In this document: one piece after another, positions 33,318 through 42,576 of the stretch
How the letters are laid out: every line of letters starts with the position of its first letter
Position numbering within the stretch: position 1 is the first letter of the stretch
Source of the DNA: Gammaproteobacteria bacterium UBA2675
GTDB taxonomy: Bacteria; Pseudomonadota; Gammaproteobacteria; Pseudomonadales; Pseudohongiellaceae
DNA: 64,000 nt
Direction: 5' to 3'
Assembly: GCA_002354805.1 (NCBI GenBank)
Contig: DEMH01000009.1
Span: 1-64,000 of the forward strand
Notes under the pieces: generated by a model
Seen by the model: the letters and a program-made list of their open reading frames with translations, nothing else
The model's database searches: none
What the model was told of the DNA's origin: nothing
Position numbers and translations under genes: made by a program

Positions 33318-33326
33318 TGCTATAAT
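33318..33326 (+). promoter_or_regulatory. Extended -10 promoter of the type I secretion operon
   Basis: TGC-TATAAT is a perfect extended -10 element; no good -35 is seen. Transcription would begin near 33333, leaving a leader of about 95 nt with a strong hairpin at 33344-33373. Confidence 0.6.
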
Positions 33327-33343
33327 CAACGCGTTTATTCCGC

Positions 33344-33373
33344 TGGGGTTGAAACATGCGATGTTTCACCCCA
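33344..33373 (+). promoter_or_regulatory. Leader hairpin before the secretion operon
   Basis: TGGGGTTGAAACAT (33344-33357) pairs with ATGTTTCACCCCA (33361-33373) with one bulged T and a 3-nt loop. There is no T-run after it, so it is not a simple terminator. It may stabilise the message or bind a regulator. Confidence 0.6.
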
Positions 33374-33426
33374 CCTAGTCTATTCGCACCTAATGGACAC
33401 CATGCACTGACGGCAAGCACCACTCA

Positions 33427-35145
33427 ATGGATATATCCCAAAAAACAAATACTTACAAAGAATTGAATGAATCGCTGAAGAGCATTCGTCACTATTTCAT
33501 CTACGCCGGCTTATTCAGCGCCGCCGTCAATATTTTGATGCTGACCCCCATCATTTACATGTTACAGGTGTACGACCGGGTGATTTCCAGTGGCAGCGTA
33601 TCGACGCTGACCATGCTCACGCTGTTAATGGTGGGACTGATGCTGGCCATGGGTGGTTTCGAGTGGGTGCGATCCATGATCCTGATCGCTGCCAGCAACC
33701 GGATTGAACAGCAGTTGAGACGGCGCGTATTCAACGCCTCTTTCACGCACGCGCTGCTCAGCGGTTCGGGTGCCAGCGGCGGCCAACCCCTCAACGACCT
33801 GTCCAGCCTGCGGCAGTTTTTGACTGGTAATGGGCTGTTCGCCTTTTTCGATGCGCCATGGTTCCCTATCTATGTGGCTTTGATGTTCGTTTTTCACCCA
33901 CTCTTTGGCGTGGTGGCGATCCTGGCCGGTATCGTCATGGTAGTGCTCGCCTGGATCAATGAAGTTGTGACGACCCGCAAGCTGAAGGATGCCAACACCA
34001 AGGCCAACCGGGTCAACAACCAGGTCAACGGCAGCCTGCGCAATGCCGAAGTCATCGCCGCCATGGGAATGACAGACAACATCAGGCGTCAGCAGGAGCA
34101 GCAGTCAAACGAAGTTCTGGTATTGCAGACCGATGCCAGTCGTTCTGCGGGCGCGCTGACCAGTATCTCCAAGTCTTTCCGGCTGATAGTGCAGTCTCTG
34201 ATCCTGGGTCTTGGCGCCTGGCTGGCGCTGCGCCAGGAAATCTCTCCAGGCATGATGATTGCCGGTTCACTGTTGCTCGGTCGTGCACTGGCCCCCATCG
34301 ACATGCTGGTTTCCACATGGAAGGGGTTTTCAGTGGCACGCGCCCAGTACGAGCGTCTTGGTCAGCTGCTGGAGCGTATTCCTCCCGAGGCGGAACACAT
34401 GCCGCTGCCGCCACCGCAGGGCGATCTGTCTCTTGAACAGGTTACTGTAGCCCCGCCGGGCACACGAGTCCCTGTTGTTCGCGGCGTTACCCTGCAGTTG
34501 GCGGCGGGTGAAGCCCTGGGCATTGTAGGTCCCAGCGCGTCCGGCAAATCAACTCTGGCACGCGCGGTGCTGGGTATCTGGCCGGTCATGGCAGGGAAGG
34601 TGCGGCTTGACGGTGCTGACATCGCTGGCTGGGATCGCGGCCTGCTTGGCCCCCATATTGGTTACCTGCCACAGGATATCGAGCTGTTTGATGGCAGCAT
34701 TTCAGACAATATCTGTCGATTCGGTGAACCCGATGCCGAACGAATTGTCGAAGCTGCCAAACTCGCCGGCGTACACGAACTGATTCTGCGCCTTCCGGAC
34801 GGATACGACACAGTAATTGGCGGGTCCAGCGGCGGACTGTCCGGCGGCCAGCGACAACGAATAGGTCTGGCGCGAGCAGTCTACGGCAATCCGCGATTAC
34901 TGGTGCTTGACGAGCCCAACTCCAATCTGGACGACCAGGGCGAGAAAGAGCTGGTTTCTGCCATTCAGCGCATCAAGGCCGGCGGTTGCACAATTATTGT
35001 TATCTCGCACCGCACCATGGTCCTGCACAGTATGGACAAGCTGCTGGTGATGAAGGAGGGCGCTGCCCTGAGCTTTGGCCCTAAAGATGAAGTTCTGGCC
35101 AACCTGATGGGGCAATCCGAGCAGCGCCGGGCTGGAAGCGCCTGA
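33427..35145 (+). CDS. Type I secretion ABC transporter (PrtD family)
   Basis: Inner-membrane exporter ATPase, 572 aa. Residues about 20-310 form the six-helix permease; the nucleotide-binding domain follows. Walker A GPSASGKS (368-375), signature LSGGQ (471-475) and Walker B VLDEP (493-497) are intact. There is no N-terminal C39-type domain, so this is the protease/S-layer exporter type (PrtD, RsaD) rather than a bacteriocin or HlyB type. It is first in a complete operon with the HlyD-like and TolC-like genes. The S-layer-like protein at 24292-27072 is the best substrate candidate in the window. Confidence 0.92.
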   Translation: MDISQKTNTYKELNESLKSIRHYFIYAGLFSAAVNILMLTPIIYMLQVYDRVISSGSVSTLTMLTLLMVGLMLAMGGFEWVRSMILIAASNRIEQQLRRRVFNASFTHALLSGSGASGGQPLNDLSSLRQFLTGNGLFAFFDAPWFPIYVALMFVFHPLFGVVAILAGIVMVVLAWINEVVTTRKLKDANTKANRVNNQVNGSLRNAEVIAAMGMTDNIRRQQEQQSNEVLVLQTDASRSAGALTSISKSFRLIVQSLILGLGAWLALRQEISPGMMIAGSLLLGRALAPIDMLVSTWKGFSVARAQYERLGQLLERIPPEAEHMPLPPPQGDLSLEQVTVAPPGTRVPVVRGVTLQLAAGEALGIVGPSASGKSTLARAVLGIWPVMAGKVRLDGADIAGWDRGLLGPHIGYLPQDIELFDGSISDNICRFGEPDAERIVEAAKLAGVHELILRLPDGYDTVIGGSSGGLSGGQRQRIGLARAVYGNPRLLVLDEPNSNLDDQGEKELVSAIQRIKAGGCTIIVISHRTMVLHSMDKLLVMKEGAALSFGPKDEVLANLMGQSEQRRAGSA

Positions 35146-35261
35146 TCGCCAGTACCCGTTAGAAAACCTGACGCCCGGAGTAACAGGCAACAAATACGAC
35201 AGCTGCAACTGTCGAACGAAATATCATCCAGGAAATTTGTCTGGGCACCGCCCAGCAGAGA

Positions 35262-36578
35262 GTGAACGTGGAAAAGCAGACAACGGACAACGACTTTCAG
35301 ATTGATACCAGCATGGATACGCCACGGCGTATTGGTTTACTTATATTCTTTTTGGTATTTGGCGTATTCGGCCTGTGGGCTGCCTTTGCACCACTGGACG
35401 GTGCTGCCCATGCTACCGGTCATGTGACGGTGCGCTCCAACAAGCAGCTGGTGCAACATCTCGAGGGCGGCATCGTTGCAGACATCCTTGCGCGCAACGG
35501 TGATGTTGTCGAGGCCGGCGAACCCCTGCTGGTTCTGGATGACACGCAATCCCGTGCACAGCTGCAGATTGCCAACTCCCAGTATGTGGCCCTCAAAGCA
35601 CTCGAGGCTCGCCTGATCGCCGAGCGCGACGAGCTTGATGCCATTCAATTCCCTGTGGAAATCTCATCACTTGATGCCAATGCGCAATCAGAGATAGTTT
35701 CCCAGACCCAGATTTTTCAGACGCGCAAAGCCGCTCTGGAAGGAAGCATCGAGGTACTGGAGCAGCGTATTGAGCAATTGCAGTCGCAGTTGCGCGGACT
35801 GCGAGCGCTGCAGGAAAGCAAACAGGACCTGGCTGATTCTTTCGACGAAGAGCTGAACGATGTGCGGGCACTGCTTGAGGAAGGCTTCGCCGACAAGAAC
35901 CGGCTCCGCGAATTGGAGCGAAACGCAGCGCAACTGCGTGGAGAAGCTGCAGAGCTGACGGCAAACATATCGTCAGCAGAGATTCAGATTGGTGAAACAC
36001 GCCTGGAGATTCTACAGCAGCGTCGCCAATTCCAGAACGAGGTAGCCAATCAGCTGGCAGAGACTCAGACTAATCTGAAAGACGTCACCGAGCGCATCGG
36101 AGCATTGCGCGATGTGGTCAACCGCACTGTCATCAAGGCGCCCGTTACCGGCATCGTAAATGGCCTGCAGGTGCATACAATCGGAGGGGTAATTCCAGCA
36201 GGTTCTCCGATTGCGGACATTGTTCCTCAGACAGATGAGCTGATTGTTGAGGCCCGTGTATCACCCATTGACATTGATCGCGTTGCAATTGGTCAGGAAG
36301 CCACCATTCGCTTTTCAAGTTTCAGCAGCTCGGTGCCCAATATTTTTGGGCGTGTTATTCATGTGTCCGCCGACAGCTTCACCGAGCAGAGCACTGGCAT
36401 GACGTATTATTCGGCACGTATCGAAGTGACTCCAGAAGGTTTGCAGGACCTGGGCGACCTGACACTTATTCCTGGCATGCCCGCCGAAGTGTTCATTGCC
36501 ACCGGCTCCAGAACCTTCCTGCAGTATCTGATCAAACCCATCAGCAATGCGCTGGCGCGCAGCTTCATAGAAGATTGA
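35262..36578 (+). CDS. Type I secretion membrane-fusion protein (HlyD/PrtE family)
   Basis: Periplasmic adaptor of 438 aa linking the ABC exporter to the outer-membrane channel. A short cytoplasmic N-terminus, one TM helix (about 24-44), a lipoyl/barrel-sandwich half (GHVTVRSNKQLVQHLEGGIV region), a long coiled coil (about 130-270) and a C-terminal beta-barrel (about 290-410). The start is a GTG at 35262 with only a weak ribosome site; a GTG two codons later is an alternative. It lies 116 nt after the ABC gene and 7 nt before the TolC-like gene. Confidence 0.91.
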   Translation: MNVEKQTTDNDFQIDTSMDTPRRIGLLIFFLVFGVFGLWAAFAPLDGAAHATGHVTVRSNKQLVQHLEGGIVADILARNGDVVEAGEPLLVLDDTQSRAQLQIANSQYVALKALEARLIAERDELDAIQFPVEISSLDANAQSEIVSQTQIFQTRKAALEGSIEVLEQRIEQLQSQLRGLRALQESKQDLADSFDEELNDVRALLEEGFADKNRLRELERNAAQLRGEAAELTANISSAEIQIGETRLEILQQRRQFQNEVANQLAETQTNLKDVTERIGALRDVVNRTVIKAPVTGIVNGLQVHTIGGVIPAGSPIADIVPQTDELIVEARVSPIDIDRVAIGQEATIRFSSFSSSVPNIFGRVIHVSADSFTEQSTGMTYYSARIEVTPEGLQDLGDLTLIPGMPAEVFIATGSRTFLQYLIKPISNALARSFIED

Positions 36579-36585
36579 TTGGCTT

Positions 36586-38013
36586 ATGAGCAGCAACGAC
36601 CAGATGTCTGAATCCCTGCGCAAACCCCGGCGCTCGAACCAACTATTGGCGCATGCCATCTGTGGTCTTTTGGCCCTGTCAGGCTCGATGGGCTCACTGG
36701 CCCAGAGTGACAGCCAGCAGGAGACAGAGGAGCTGGCATCGCTCATGCAGCGCCATGATGGCGTGGGGCGAACCCTGGAAGACTTTTTTGTAGCGTCAAT
36801 GGAATTCAGCCCTCGCCTGGAAATTGCTGAAGAGCAGATGAACATAGGCACGGCGCGTCGCGAAGCGGCCAATGGTCAGCTGTTCCCGCAGGTATCGGCC
36901 TCTGCCAGCATTTCTGACAACCGCCAGGAGCAGACCGGGAGGGTCCCCGCAGACTACCGCGGTGAGCGCTATGCCGTTCAGCTTCGCCAGGTACTGTTTG
37001 ACTGGCGTGTCTTTGCCCGGCGCGGGCAGGCCTATGCAGTAGAAAACCAGTACGAAGCTCTGTACTACGCGGAGCTGGCAGCGCATCTGTCCGATGTCGC
37101 TGAACGGTATTTCGATGTACTGCAGGCACAGGACGCACTGGAGTCCAGCCGGGCCGAACTGGAGGCCATCAACAACCAGCTGGCACAGATTGAACGCATG
37201 CACGACCTGCAGATGGTGCAGATTACTGACCTTTATCAGGCACAGGCACAAGCCTCGGCTGTCGCAGCCGAGCAGGTGTATTTGAGCAGCGAACTGGAGC
37301 TGGCAAAAGAAGCCCTTCGCTCTGCTACCGGCCTGGCTGTAGGTGAGCTATATACCCTGCAGGACACCACAGAACTACCACAGATTGAAGGCACGCTGGA
37401 AGAGTGGGTCAGCCGCGCACGCGCCAACAGCCACCAGATACAGGCGCGACAGTACGCCGTAGAGGCGGCTGACGAGCGCGTCTCAGAGCGACGTGGCAAC
37501 TACATGCCGCAGGTAAGTCTTATCCTGCAGCAGCAGCGCTCGGATCTCGGTTTTGATAACACACCAATGGCGCGCACGGACACCGGCTATGTTGGCCTGG
37601 ATGTGTCCATACCGCTGTTCGCAGGCGGCAGCAATCGCGCGGCGGTGCGCGAAGCGATAAGCCAGCAGAATATCGCGCGCAATGAGCTTCGCCAGATGCA
37701 TCTGGATGTCAGTGAGCAGACTCGTTTTGCATTCCTGCGGCTGCAAGCGGCGGAACGCCAGATTCGCGCAGCAGAGGCACTGCTTGAATCGCGTGAACTG
37801 TCAGCGCGCGCCCGACGCAGAGGCTTTGAGCTTGGCACCGTTACCACTGTAGATGTGCTTGAATCCGTCCGCGATCAGTTTGTTGCGGAGCGCGATCTGC
37901 AGCAGATTCGTTATGATTACATCCGCCTCTTATTGAACCTGCGGCGTGATGCCGGCACACTGGGCCCGGACGACCTGATCGATATCAGCTCACGCCTGCA
38001 ACCCGGCGAATAG
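36586..38013 (+). CDS. TolC-family outer-membrane channel
   Basis: Outer-membrane efflux protein, 475 aa. An N-terminal signal peptide (hydrophobic about 20-38, ending SLAQS) is followed by two repeated helical-hairpin halves with strand segments, as in TolC: the first around 60-250 and the second around 270-460, with GLDVSIPLFAGGSNRAAVREA typical of the second half. It completes the type I secretion operon. Convergent with the matrixin gene, 21 nt away; no intrinsic terminator is seen in that gap. Confidence 0.92.
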   Translation: MSSNDQMSESLRKPRRSNQLLAHAICGLLALSGSMGSLAQSDSQQETEELASLMQRHDGVGRTLEDFFVASMEFSPRLEIAEEQMNIGTARREAANGQLFPQVSASASISDNRQEQTGRVPADYRGERYAVQLRQVLFDWRVFARRGQAYAVENQYEALYYAELAAHLSDVAERYFDVLQAQDALESSRAELEAINNQLAQIERMHDLQMVQITDLYQAQAQASAVAAEQVYLSSELELAKEALRSATGLAVGELYTLQDTTELPQIEGTLEEWVSRARANSHQIQARQYAVEAADERVSERRGNYMPQVSLILQQQRSDLGFDNTPMARTDTGYVGLDVSIPLFAGGSNRAAVREAISQQNIARNELRQMHLDVSEQTRFAFLRLQAAERQIRAAEALLESRELSARARRRGFELGTVTTVDVLESVRDQFVAERDLQQIRYDYIRLLLNLRRDAGTLGPDDLIDISSRLQPGE

Positions 38014-38034
38014 CAGTTTCCCCCGAGACAATAA

Positions 38035-39510
38035 TTACTCCACCAGCAGGTTGATGGGCTGCTGGTGGAAGTAGAGTTCATTCGGGTTGCTGTCTACGCC
38101 GTAACCAATCAGGAAATCGATGTCGATGGTATTGACCCCGATATCCCTTGCAACAAACTGCTTGAGAATATCGATAGACTCCACAGCCTGCAGTGTCCTG
38201 CGCTCGAATATTGGCACCAGCTCCAGGTCTGGCCGATAACCCACAAAATCACCATTCGGATGTTTGACCAGAATCTCACCCTCAGGTGTGATACCTGCGA
38301 CGACAACAAATCCTGACTGACCCCTATGCATGGGGTCTACAGTTATTTCGCCAACGACATCAAAGCGTTCTGTAGAGCTGACCCGGTTAATATACGTCTG
38401 CCCGTTGTTGCGCGTCACACCGCCGCGAAACAAAGCGTTTACCTCGCCGCCCTGAAAACTCTGCCTGCCTTTGAGGGTCAGCATGGACGGACTTTCATAG
38501 GTGACTGACATGCGGTAGTTGCCGGTATTGGTTTCACCACAGGGCGGGCGCGTATTATTGCTGTAGGTGTTGACCAGGATTGCGTACTCGCCGGCCGGAA
38601 GATTGGCACTGACTCGCGGTCGACAGGCGCCTGCACTGTTTTCGTCTATCTCCAGCACATCCAGCTTCATATCGGCAAGCAGCAAGACACTGTCCAGTCC
38701 GCCGCTGGTAATAGTATCAAGTGTCACCCTCATGGGCTGATCGACCTGCAGTGTGTAAACGTCGACAAAACTGTCATCGGACCCACCCTGTTGCAGATCC
38801 TGGATCAGACAGTCACCGGAGTTAAGGTCCCCGTAGACCCAGCCGAATGTTATTGGGCGGTTCTCGCAGTTACTGATGCCACTGTAAAGTACGTTGACTC
38901 CATCAATGTCATCCTGCTGCAACGTGAACAGATTACCGATTGAGGCATTCATGATGGCCGGGACCGTATTCTCGTGCGCCAGACCCATAACGTGACCCAG
39001 TTCATGCAGTGCCACGCGACGGAAGTCCACCACGCGGTCGATGCGTTGATTGCCATCGTAGGTGTCAAATGGCACATTCGAGTTGAAGACAATATCAGCT
39101 TCAACCAGGTCCGCTGAGCCCAGCGTATTGAACTCGGTAAAAAATACCGTGACGGCAATTGTCTGGCTATTAAACTGGCGGCCACATATGGTGCTGCCAA
39201 ACGCAGCTCCATTTCTGAAGTCTGGCGGCCTTCCGGATCCTGTTTGCCCAATGCACGGATCCAGAAACTCAGGAACAATTTCAAATGTAAAGTCTGTCTG
39301 ACTGGTCCACGATTCGGCTGCTTCCCTGTAAGCCTGTGCCCACGGCACCCCGCTGGCAGACACCCCTGGAATGCCGGTATAGATTGTCGTCCTTGCACCA
39401 GGCCATTTATTGCCCAGAGGATCAAATTCATAAGCTGTGGCGGGCATGGCCAGCAAGCCGCTGACGGCAGTCATCAACAAACCGGTCAGCGCTCTCAGAA
39501 AAAGGCGCAT
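38035..39510 (-). CDS. Secreted matrixin-type metalloprotease
   Basis: Exported zinc protease, 491 aa. The signal peptide ends near residue 26 (PATA-Y). The metzincin site HELGHVMGLAH is at 169-179 with catalytic Glu170, and a Met-turn (IMNAS, Met187) follows. The C-terminal 270 residues are beta-rich with a pre-peptidase-like segment (about 225-330) and a domain of unknown role. Several cysteines suggest disulfides formed in the periplasm, so export beyond it would fit the type II system encoded at 48-58 kb better than type I. The start overlaps the stop of the preceding gene by one base, with GGAGGAG as ribosome site. Confidence 0.88.
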   Translation of the reverse strand: MRLFLRALTGLLMTAVSGLLAMPATAYEFDPLGNKWPGARTTIYTGIPGVSASGVPWAQAYREAAESWTSQTDFTFEIVPEFLDPCIGQTGSGRPPDFRNGAAFGSTICGRQFNSQTIAVTVFFTEFNTLGSADLVEADIVFNSNVPFDTYDGNQRIDRVVDFRRVALHELGHVMGLAHENTVPAIMNASIGNLFTLQQDDIDGVNVLYSGISNCENRPITFGWVYGDLNSGDCLIQDLQQGGSDDSFVDVYTLQVDQPMRVTLDTITSGGLDSVLLLADMKLDVLEIDENSAGACRPRVSANLPAGEYAILVNTYSNNTRPPCGETNTGNYRMSVTYESPSMLTLKGRQSFQGGEVNALFRGGVTRNNGQTYINRVSSTERFDVVGEITVDPMHRGQSGFVVVAGITPEGEILVKHPNGDFVGYRPDLELVPIFERRTLQAVESIDILKQFVARDIGVNTIDIDFLIGYGVDSNPNELYFHQQPINLLVE

Positions 39511-40139
39511 CAGGGGGCTCCTCCACTGCTGCCTGTGGCAATATCACGAATACGTGCCTTGAACGCGCCAGGTGTCATCGGCAGCGCATTGCCGTTCAGA
39601 CCCTGCACCTGCACGCCGCGCGCGGCTCCCTCATGCGGCAGAATGATCAGAGGGGACTGATTGCCTGCTTCCAAAGCGGTGACAGACTGCCCATCTGCGG
39701 TTGTGACCTGTGCAGCGGTGCTTTCGCCCTTGATCAGAAAGTGTCCCTGCGTCCAGCCGACCAGCGGATGAACCTGTGAGTCATCCAGGGAGTGAACGAA
39801 ATAGATACCTGTTTCGCCGACCTCGGGAACCTGCATTTCTGAAACAGTCATTTGCAGGTTGCCTACCCGGCCGCCCAGGAAACTCAGTTCAATCGCGTCA
39901 CCTGCATAGCTGCCCTTGATGACTTCATCAACGCGAAAACGAACGTAGGTACTGATGCTGCGGGGTCCTGTCTGCCGGGATTCAACCGCAAGAACTTCAC
40001 CCTGGAAGATCAGCGCTGCGGTGTCGACGACCTGTTCAAAGCGCATCTGTTCAATCGTTGTTGCTGTGCTCAGCGTCGAGACTAACAGCAGGCCTAACGA
40101 TAACAGGAGTTGACGCAGGCGGATTGTGAGTAGTGACAC
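39510..40139 (-). CDS. Exported protein coupled to the matrixin gene
   Basis: A 209-aa protein with a signal peptide (hydrophobic 9-25, ending STATT) and a beta-rich body (VRFRVDEVIKGSYAGDAIELSFLGGRV). I do not assign a family or catalytic motif. It is translationally coupled to the matrixin protease (TGATG overlap), so it may be an inhibitor, chaperone or co-secreted partner; that is inference. The start is a GTG with AGGAGG 9 nt upstream. It is 35 nt downstream of rmlD. Confidence 0.65.
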   Translation of the reverse strand: MSLLTIRLRQLLLSLGLLLVSTLSTATTIEQMRFEQVVDTAALIFQGEVLAVESRQTGPRSISTYVRFRVDEVIKGSYAGDAIELSFLGGRVGNLQMTVSEMQVPEVGETGIYFVHSLDDSQVHPLVGWTQGHFLIKGESTAAQVTTADGQSVTALEAGNQSPLIILPHEGAARGVQVQGLNGNALPMTPGAFKARIRDIATGSSGGAP

Positions 40140-40174
40140 GTTAAATTACCTCCTGCAGGGAAAAGTCTGCTTTG

Positions 40175-41050
40175 CTAGGCCATCGCGGCAATGACATCGA
40201 CCAGTTCGTGCCGCCAGTGTCTGGGCGCCACGTCCAGCACAGCCAGCGTCTGTGACTTGTCGAGCACACTGTATGGTGGGCGTTTGGCTGGCGTTGGGTA
40301 ATCGCTTGCCGGAATCGCCGCTATGGATATTGGTTTGTCCAACAGGCCTGCCTTGATTGCCTCGTCCTGAATCGCAACAGCAAAATCGTACCAGCTCGCG
40401 ACACCGGCGTCGCTCCAGTGCAGGGTGCCGACTGGCCGTGACTGCAGCGCCGATTCGATGCAACGCGCCAGACCCCAGGTCGAGGACGGCGTGCCAATCT
40501 GGTCTGTTACTACTTTAAGAACGTCTCGCTCGGCCATTAATTTCAACATAGTCTTGAGAAAATTCCGGCCGAACTGCGAATAAACCCACGAAGTTCTCAG
40601 AACCAGGCTGTGCTTTGGCGCCAAATATCGAACATGCAGCTCTCCTTCGAGCTTGGTCCGCCCGTAGATGCTCAAGGGGTCCGTCTGGTCATCAGGTGTG
40701 TAGGGGCGGTGATTGCGCCCACTGAATACAAAGTCGGTCGATATCTGCAGCAGCCAGGTGTCATGCTCGGCTGCCCATCGTGCCAGATTCTTGGGGCCGG
40801 TTGCATTAGCGGCGCGTGCGACCAGGTCATCTGTCTCCGCAGCATCGACGGCTGTATAGGCCGCTGCGTTGATGATGGCGTCTGGCTTGATGTCCGTCAG
40901 ATGCTTGCGCAATGCGGTTTCATCACTGATGTCCAGCTCCGCATGTGTTATTGGAATGATCTGATAACGTTCGGCCGACAGGTACTGCTGCAGGGTCTGC
41001 CCCAGCTGGCCGCCGGCGCCAGTCAAAGCGACTTTAATTGGCTGACTCAT
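40175..41050 (-). CDS. rmlD: dTDP-4-dehydrorhamnose reductase
   Basis: Final step of dTDP-L-rhamnose synthesis: NAD(P)H reduction of the 4-keto sugar. The 291-aa SDR protein has GAGGQLGQTL near residues 11-20, a YTAVD-containing NAAAYTAVDAAE segment, and the catalytic YGRTKLEGE (Tyr and Lys). Its start shares one base with the rmlC stop. Order in the transcript: glycosyltransferase, epimerase, rmlA, rmlC, rmlD. Confidence 0.95.
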   Translation of the reverse strand: MSQPIKVALTGAGGQLGQTLQQYLSAERYQIIPITHAELDISDETALRKHLTDIKPDAIINAAAYTAVDAAETDDLVARAANATGPKNLARWAAEHDTWLLQISTDFVFSGRNHRPYTPDDQTDPLSIYGRTKLEGELHVRYLAPKHSLVLRTSWVYSQFGRNFLKTMLKLMAERDVLKVVTDQIGTPSSTWGLARCIESALQSRPVGTLHWSDAGVASWYDFAVAIQDEAIKAGLLDKPISIAAIPASDYPTPAKRPPYSVLDKSQTLAVLDVAPRHWRHELVDVIAAMA

Positions 41051-41613
41051 TAGAAACCCTGCTTTTGATATTTGGGGGCATCGGCAAAGCTCAGCGCCTT
41101 GCTGTCCTTGCCCGACAGTACTGGTTCACCCGCACCAGCCACCAACGGCCACTTTATTCCCAGTGCAGGGTCGTTCCACATCAGACTGAACTCATCTTCA
41201 GGGGCATAATAATCGGTGCACTTGTACACCATTTCGGCACTTTCGCTGATCACGTAAAATCCGTGGGCAAAGCCGGGCGGCACCCATAGCTGGTGTTTAT
41301 TGTCGGCTGACAGAACACAACCCACGCTTTGACCAAAAGTCGGTGAGCCCTCGCGCATATCCACCGCCACATCGTAGATTTCACCGGACACCACGCGCAC
41401 CAGCTTTCCCTGAGGCTGCCGCAACTGGTAGTGCAGGCCACGCAAAATTCCTTGCGCTGATTTGCTGTGATTATCCTGCACAAAGGTCAACCCGGGCAGC
41501 AGCTCATCAAATATCGACTGGCGAAAAGTTTCCATAAAAAAGCCGCGATGATCACCAAAAACAGCCGGTTCCAGCAGCAGGACATCAGGAATATGTGTAG
41601 GGGTTACTTTCAT
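41050..41613 (-). CDS. rmlC: dTDP-4-dehydrorhamnose 3,5-epimerase
   Basis: Third step of dTDP-L-rhamnose synthesis. The 187-aa cupin has DHRGFFMETF near residues 21-30, the catalytic-histidine region GILRGLHYQ, the catalytic Asp region (YDVAVDMREGSPTFG) and PPGFAHGF. It lies 59 nt after rmlA and overlaps rmlD by one base. Confidence 0.96.
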   Translation of the reverse strand: MKVTPTHIPDVLLLEPAVFGDHRGFFMETFRQSIFDELLPGLTFVQDNHSKSAQGILRGLHYQLRQPQGKLVRVVSGEIYDVAVDMREGSPTFGQSVGCVLSADNKHQLWVPPGFAHGFYVISESAEMVYKCTDYYAPEDEFSLMWNDPALGIKWPLVAGAGEPVLSGKDSKALSFADAPKYQKQGF

Positions 41614-41672
41614 TGCGTTGCCTTGTTGATGCAGTTTGGCTGACGATATTTTATGACGCTATTCTGGCACGC

Positions 41673-42572
41673 TCAGTTGCGAATCAGATTCAACAGGTAC
41701 TGACCATAGCCGCTCTTGGCCAGCGGCGCTGCCAGCGCACGCAGCTGTGTAGCGTCAATGTAGCCGTTGCTGTAAGCAATCTCTTCCGGGCAGGCAATTT
41801 TTAATCCCTGCCGTTCTTCCAGCACCCGAATAAAGTTCGCCGCATCGAGCAGGGACTGGACTGTGCCGGTATCAAGCCAGGCCGTGCCACGATTAAACAG
41901 CTCTACCTGAAGCTGCCCGCGGGAAAGATAGGTTTTGTTGACGTCCGTAATCTCCAGCTCGCCACGGGCGGAGGGCTTGATTGTCTTGGCGATCTCCACG
42001 ACTTCGTTATCGTACAGATACAGGCCTGTAACTGCGTAGTTGGACTTGGGTTTTGCCGGCTTTTCTTCCAGATCGATTGCAGTATTGTTTTCATCCAGAG
42101 CGACAACACCATAGCGCTCCGGGTCGTTTACATAGTAGGCAAACACTGTGGCACCCGATTTCTGCTGCACCGCACGCTGCAGTTTTTCTTCGAGTGAATT
42201 GCCGTAGAAAATATTGTCGCCAAGTATCAGGCACACACTGTCATTGCCAATGAACTCTTCACCGATCAAAAAAGCCTGGGCCAGGCCATCCGGGCTGGGC
42301 TGCACCGCATACTGCAGATTGATTCCCCAGCGGCTGCCGTCACCCAGCAGGTGCTCGTACAGATGCAGGTCGGCTGGCGTGGTAATGATCAGGATGTCGC
42401 GGATACCAGCCTGCATCAGTGTGCAGAGCGGGTAATAGATCATCGGTTTGTCGTAAACAGGCATCAGCTGTTTGCTGACCGAAATGGTCATCGGGTGCAG
42501 ACGGGTGCCCGTGCCGCCAGCCAGAATTATTCCCTTGGTTGTATGTGTCGATGTCGGCACAGACTGAGTCAT
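41673..42572 (-). CDS. rmlA: Glucose-1-phosphate thymidylyltransferase
   Basis: First step of dTDP-L-rhamnose synthesis, joining dTTP and glucose-1-phosphate. From the ATG at 42572 it is 299 aa, with the nucleotide signature GIILAGGTGTRLHP (about 14-27), KQLMPVYDKPMIYYPL and the C-terminal EEIAYSNGYI. An AAGGA site 8 nt upstream supports this start over a GTG eight codons earlier. rmlB, needed for the second step, is not in the window. Confidence 0.95.
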   Translation of the reverse strand: MTQSVPTSTHTTKGIILAGGTGTRLHPMTISVSKQLMPVYDKPMIYYPLCTLMQAGIRDILIITTPADLHLYEHLLGDGSRWGINLQYAVQPSPDGLAQAFLIGEEFIGNDSVCLILGDNIFYGNSLEEKLQRAVQQKSGATVFAYYVNDPERYGVVALDENNTAIDLEEKPAKPKSNYAVTGLYLYDNEVVEIAKTIKPSARGELEITDVNKTYLSRGQLQVELFNRGTAWLDTGTVQSLLDAANFIRVLEERQGLKIACPEEIAYSNGYIDATQLRALAAPLAKSGYGQYLLNLIRN

Positions 42573-42576
42573 GGTT

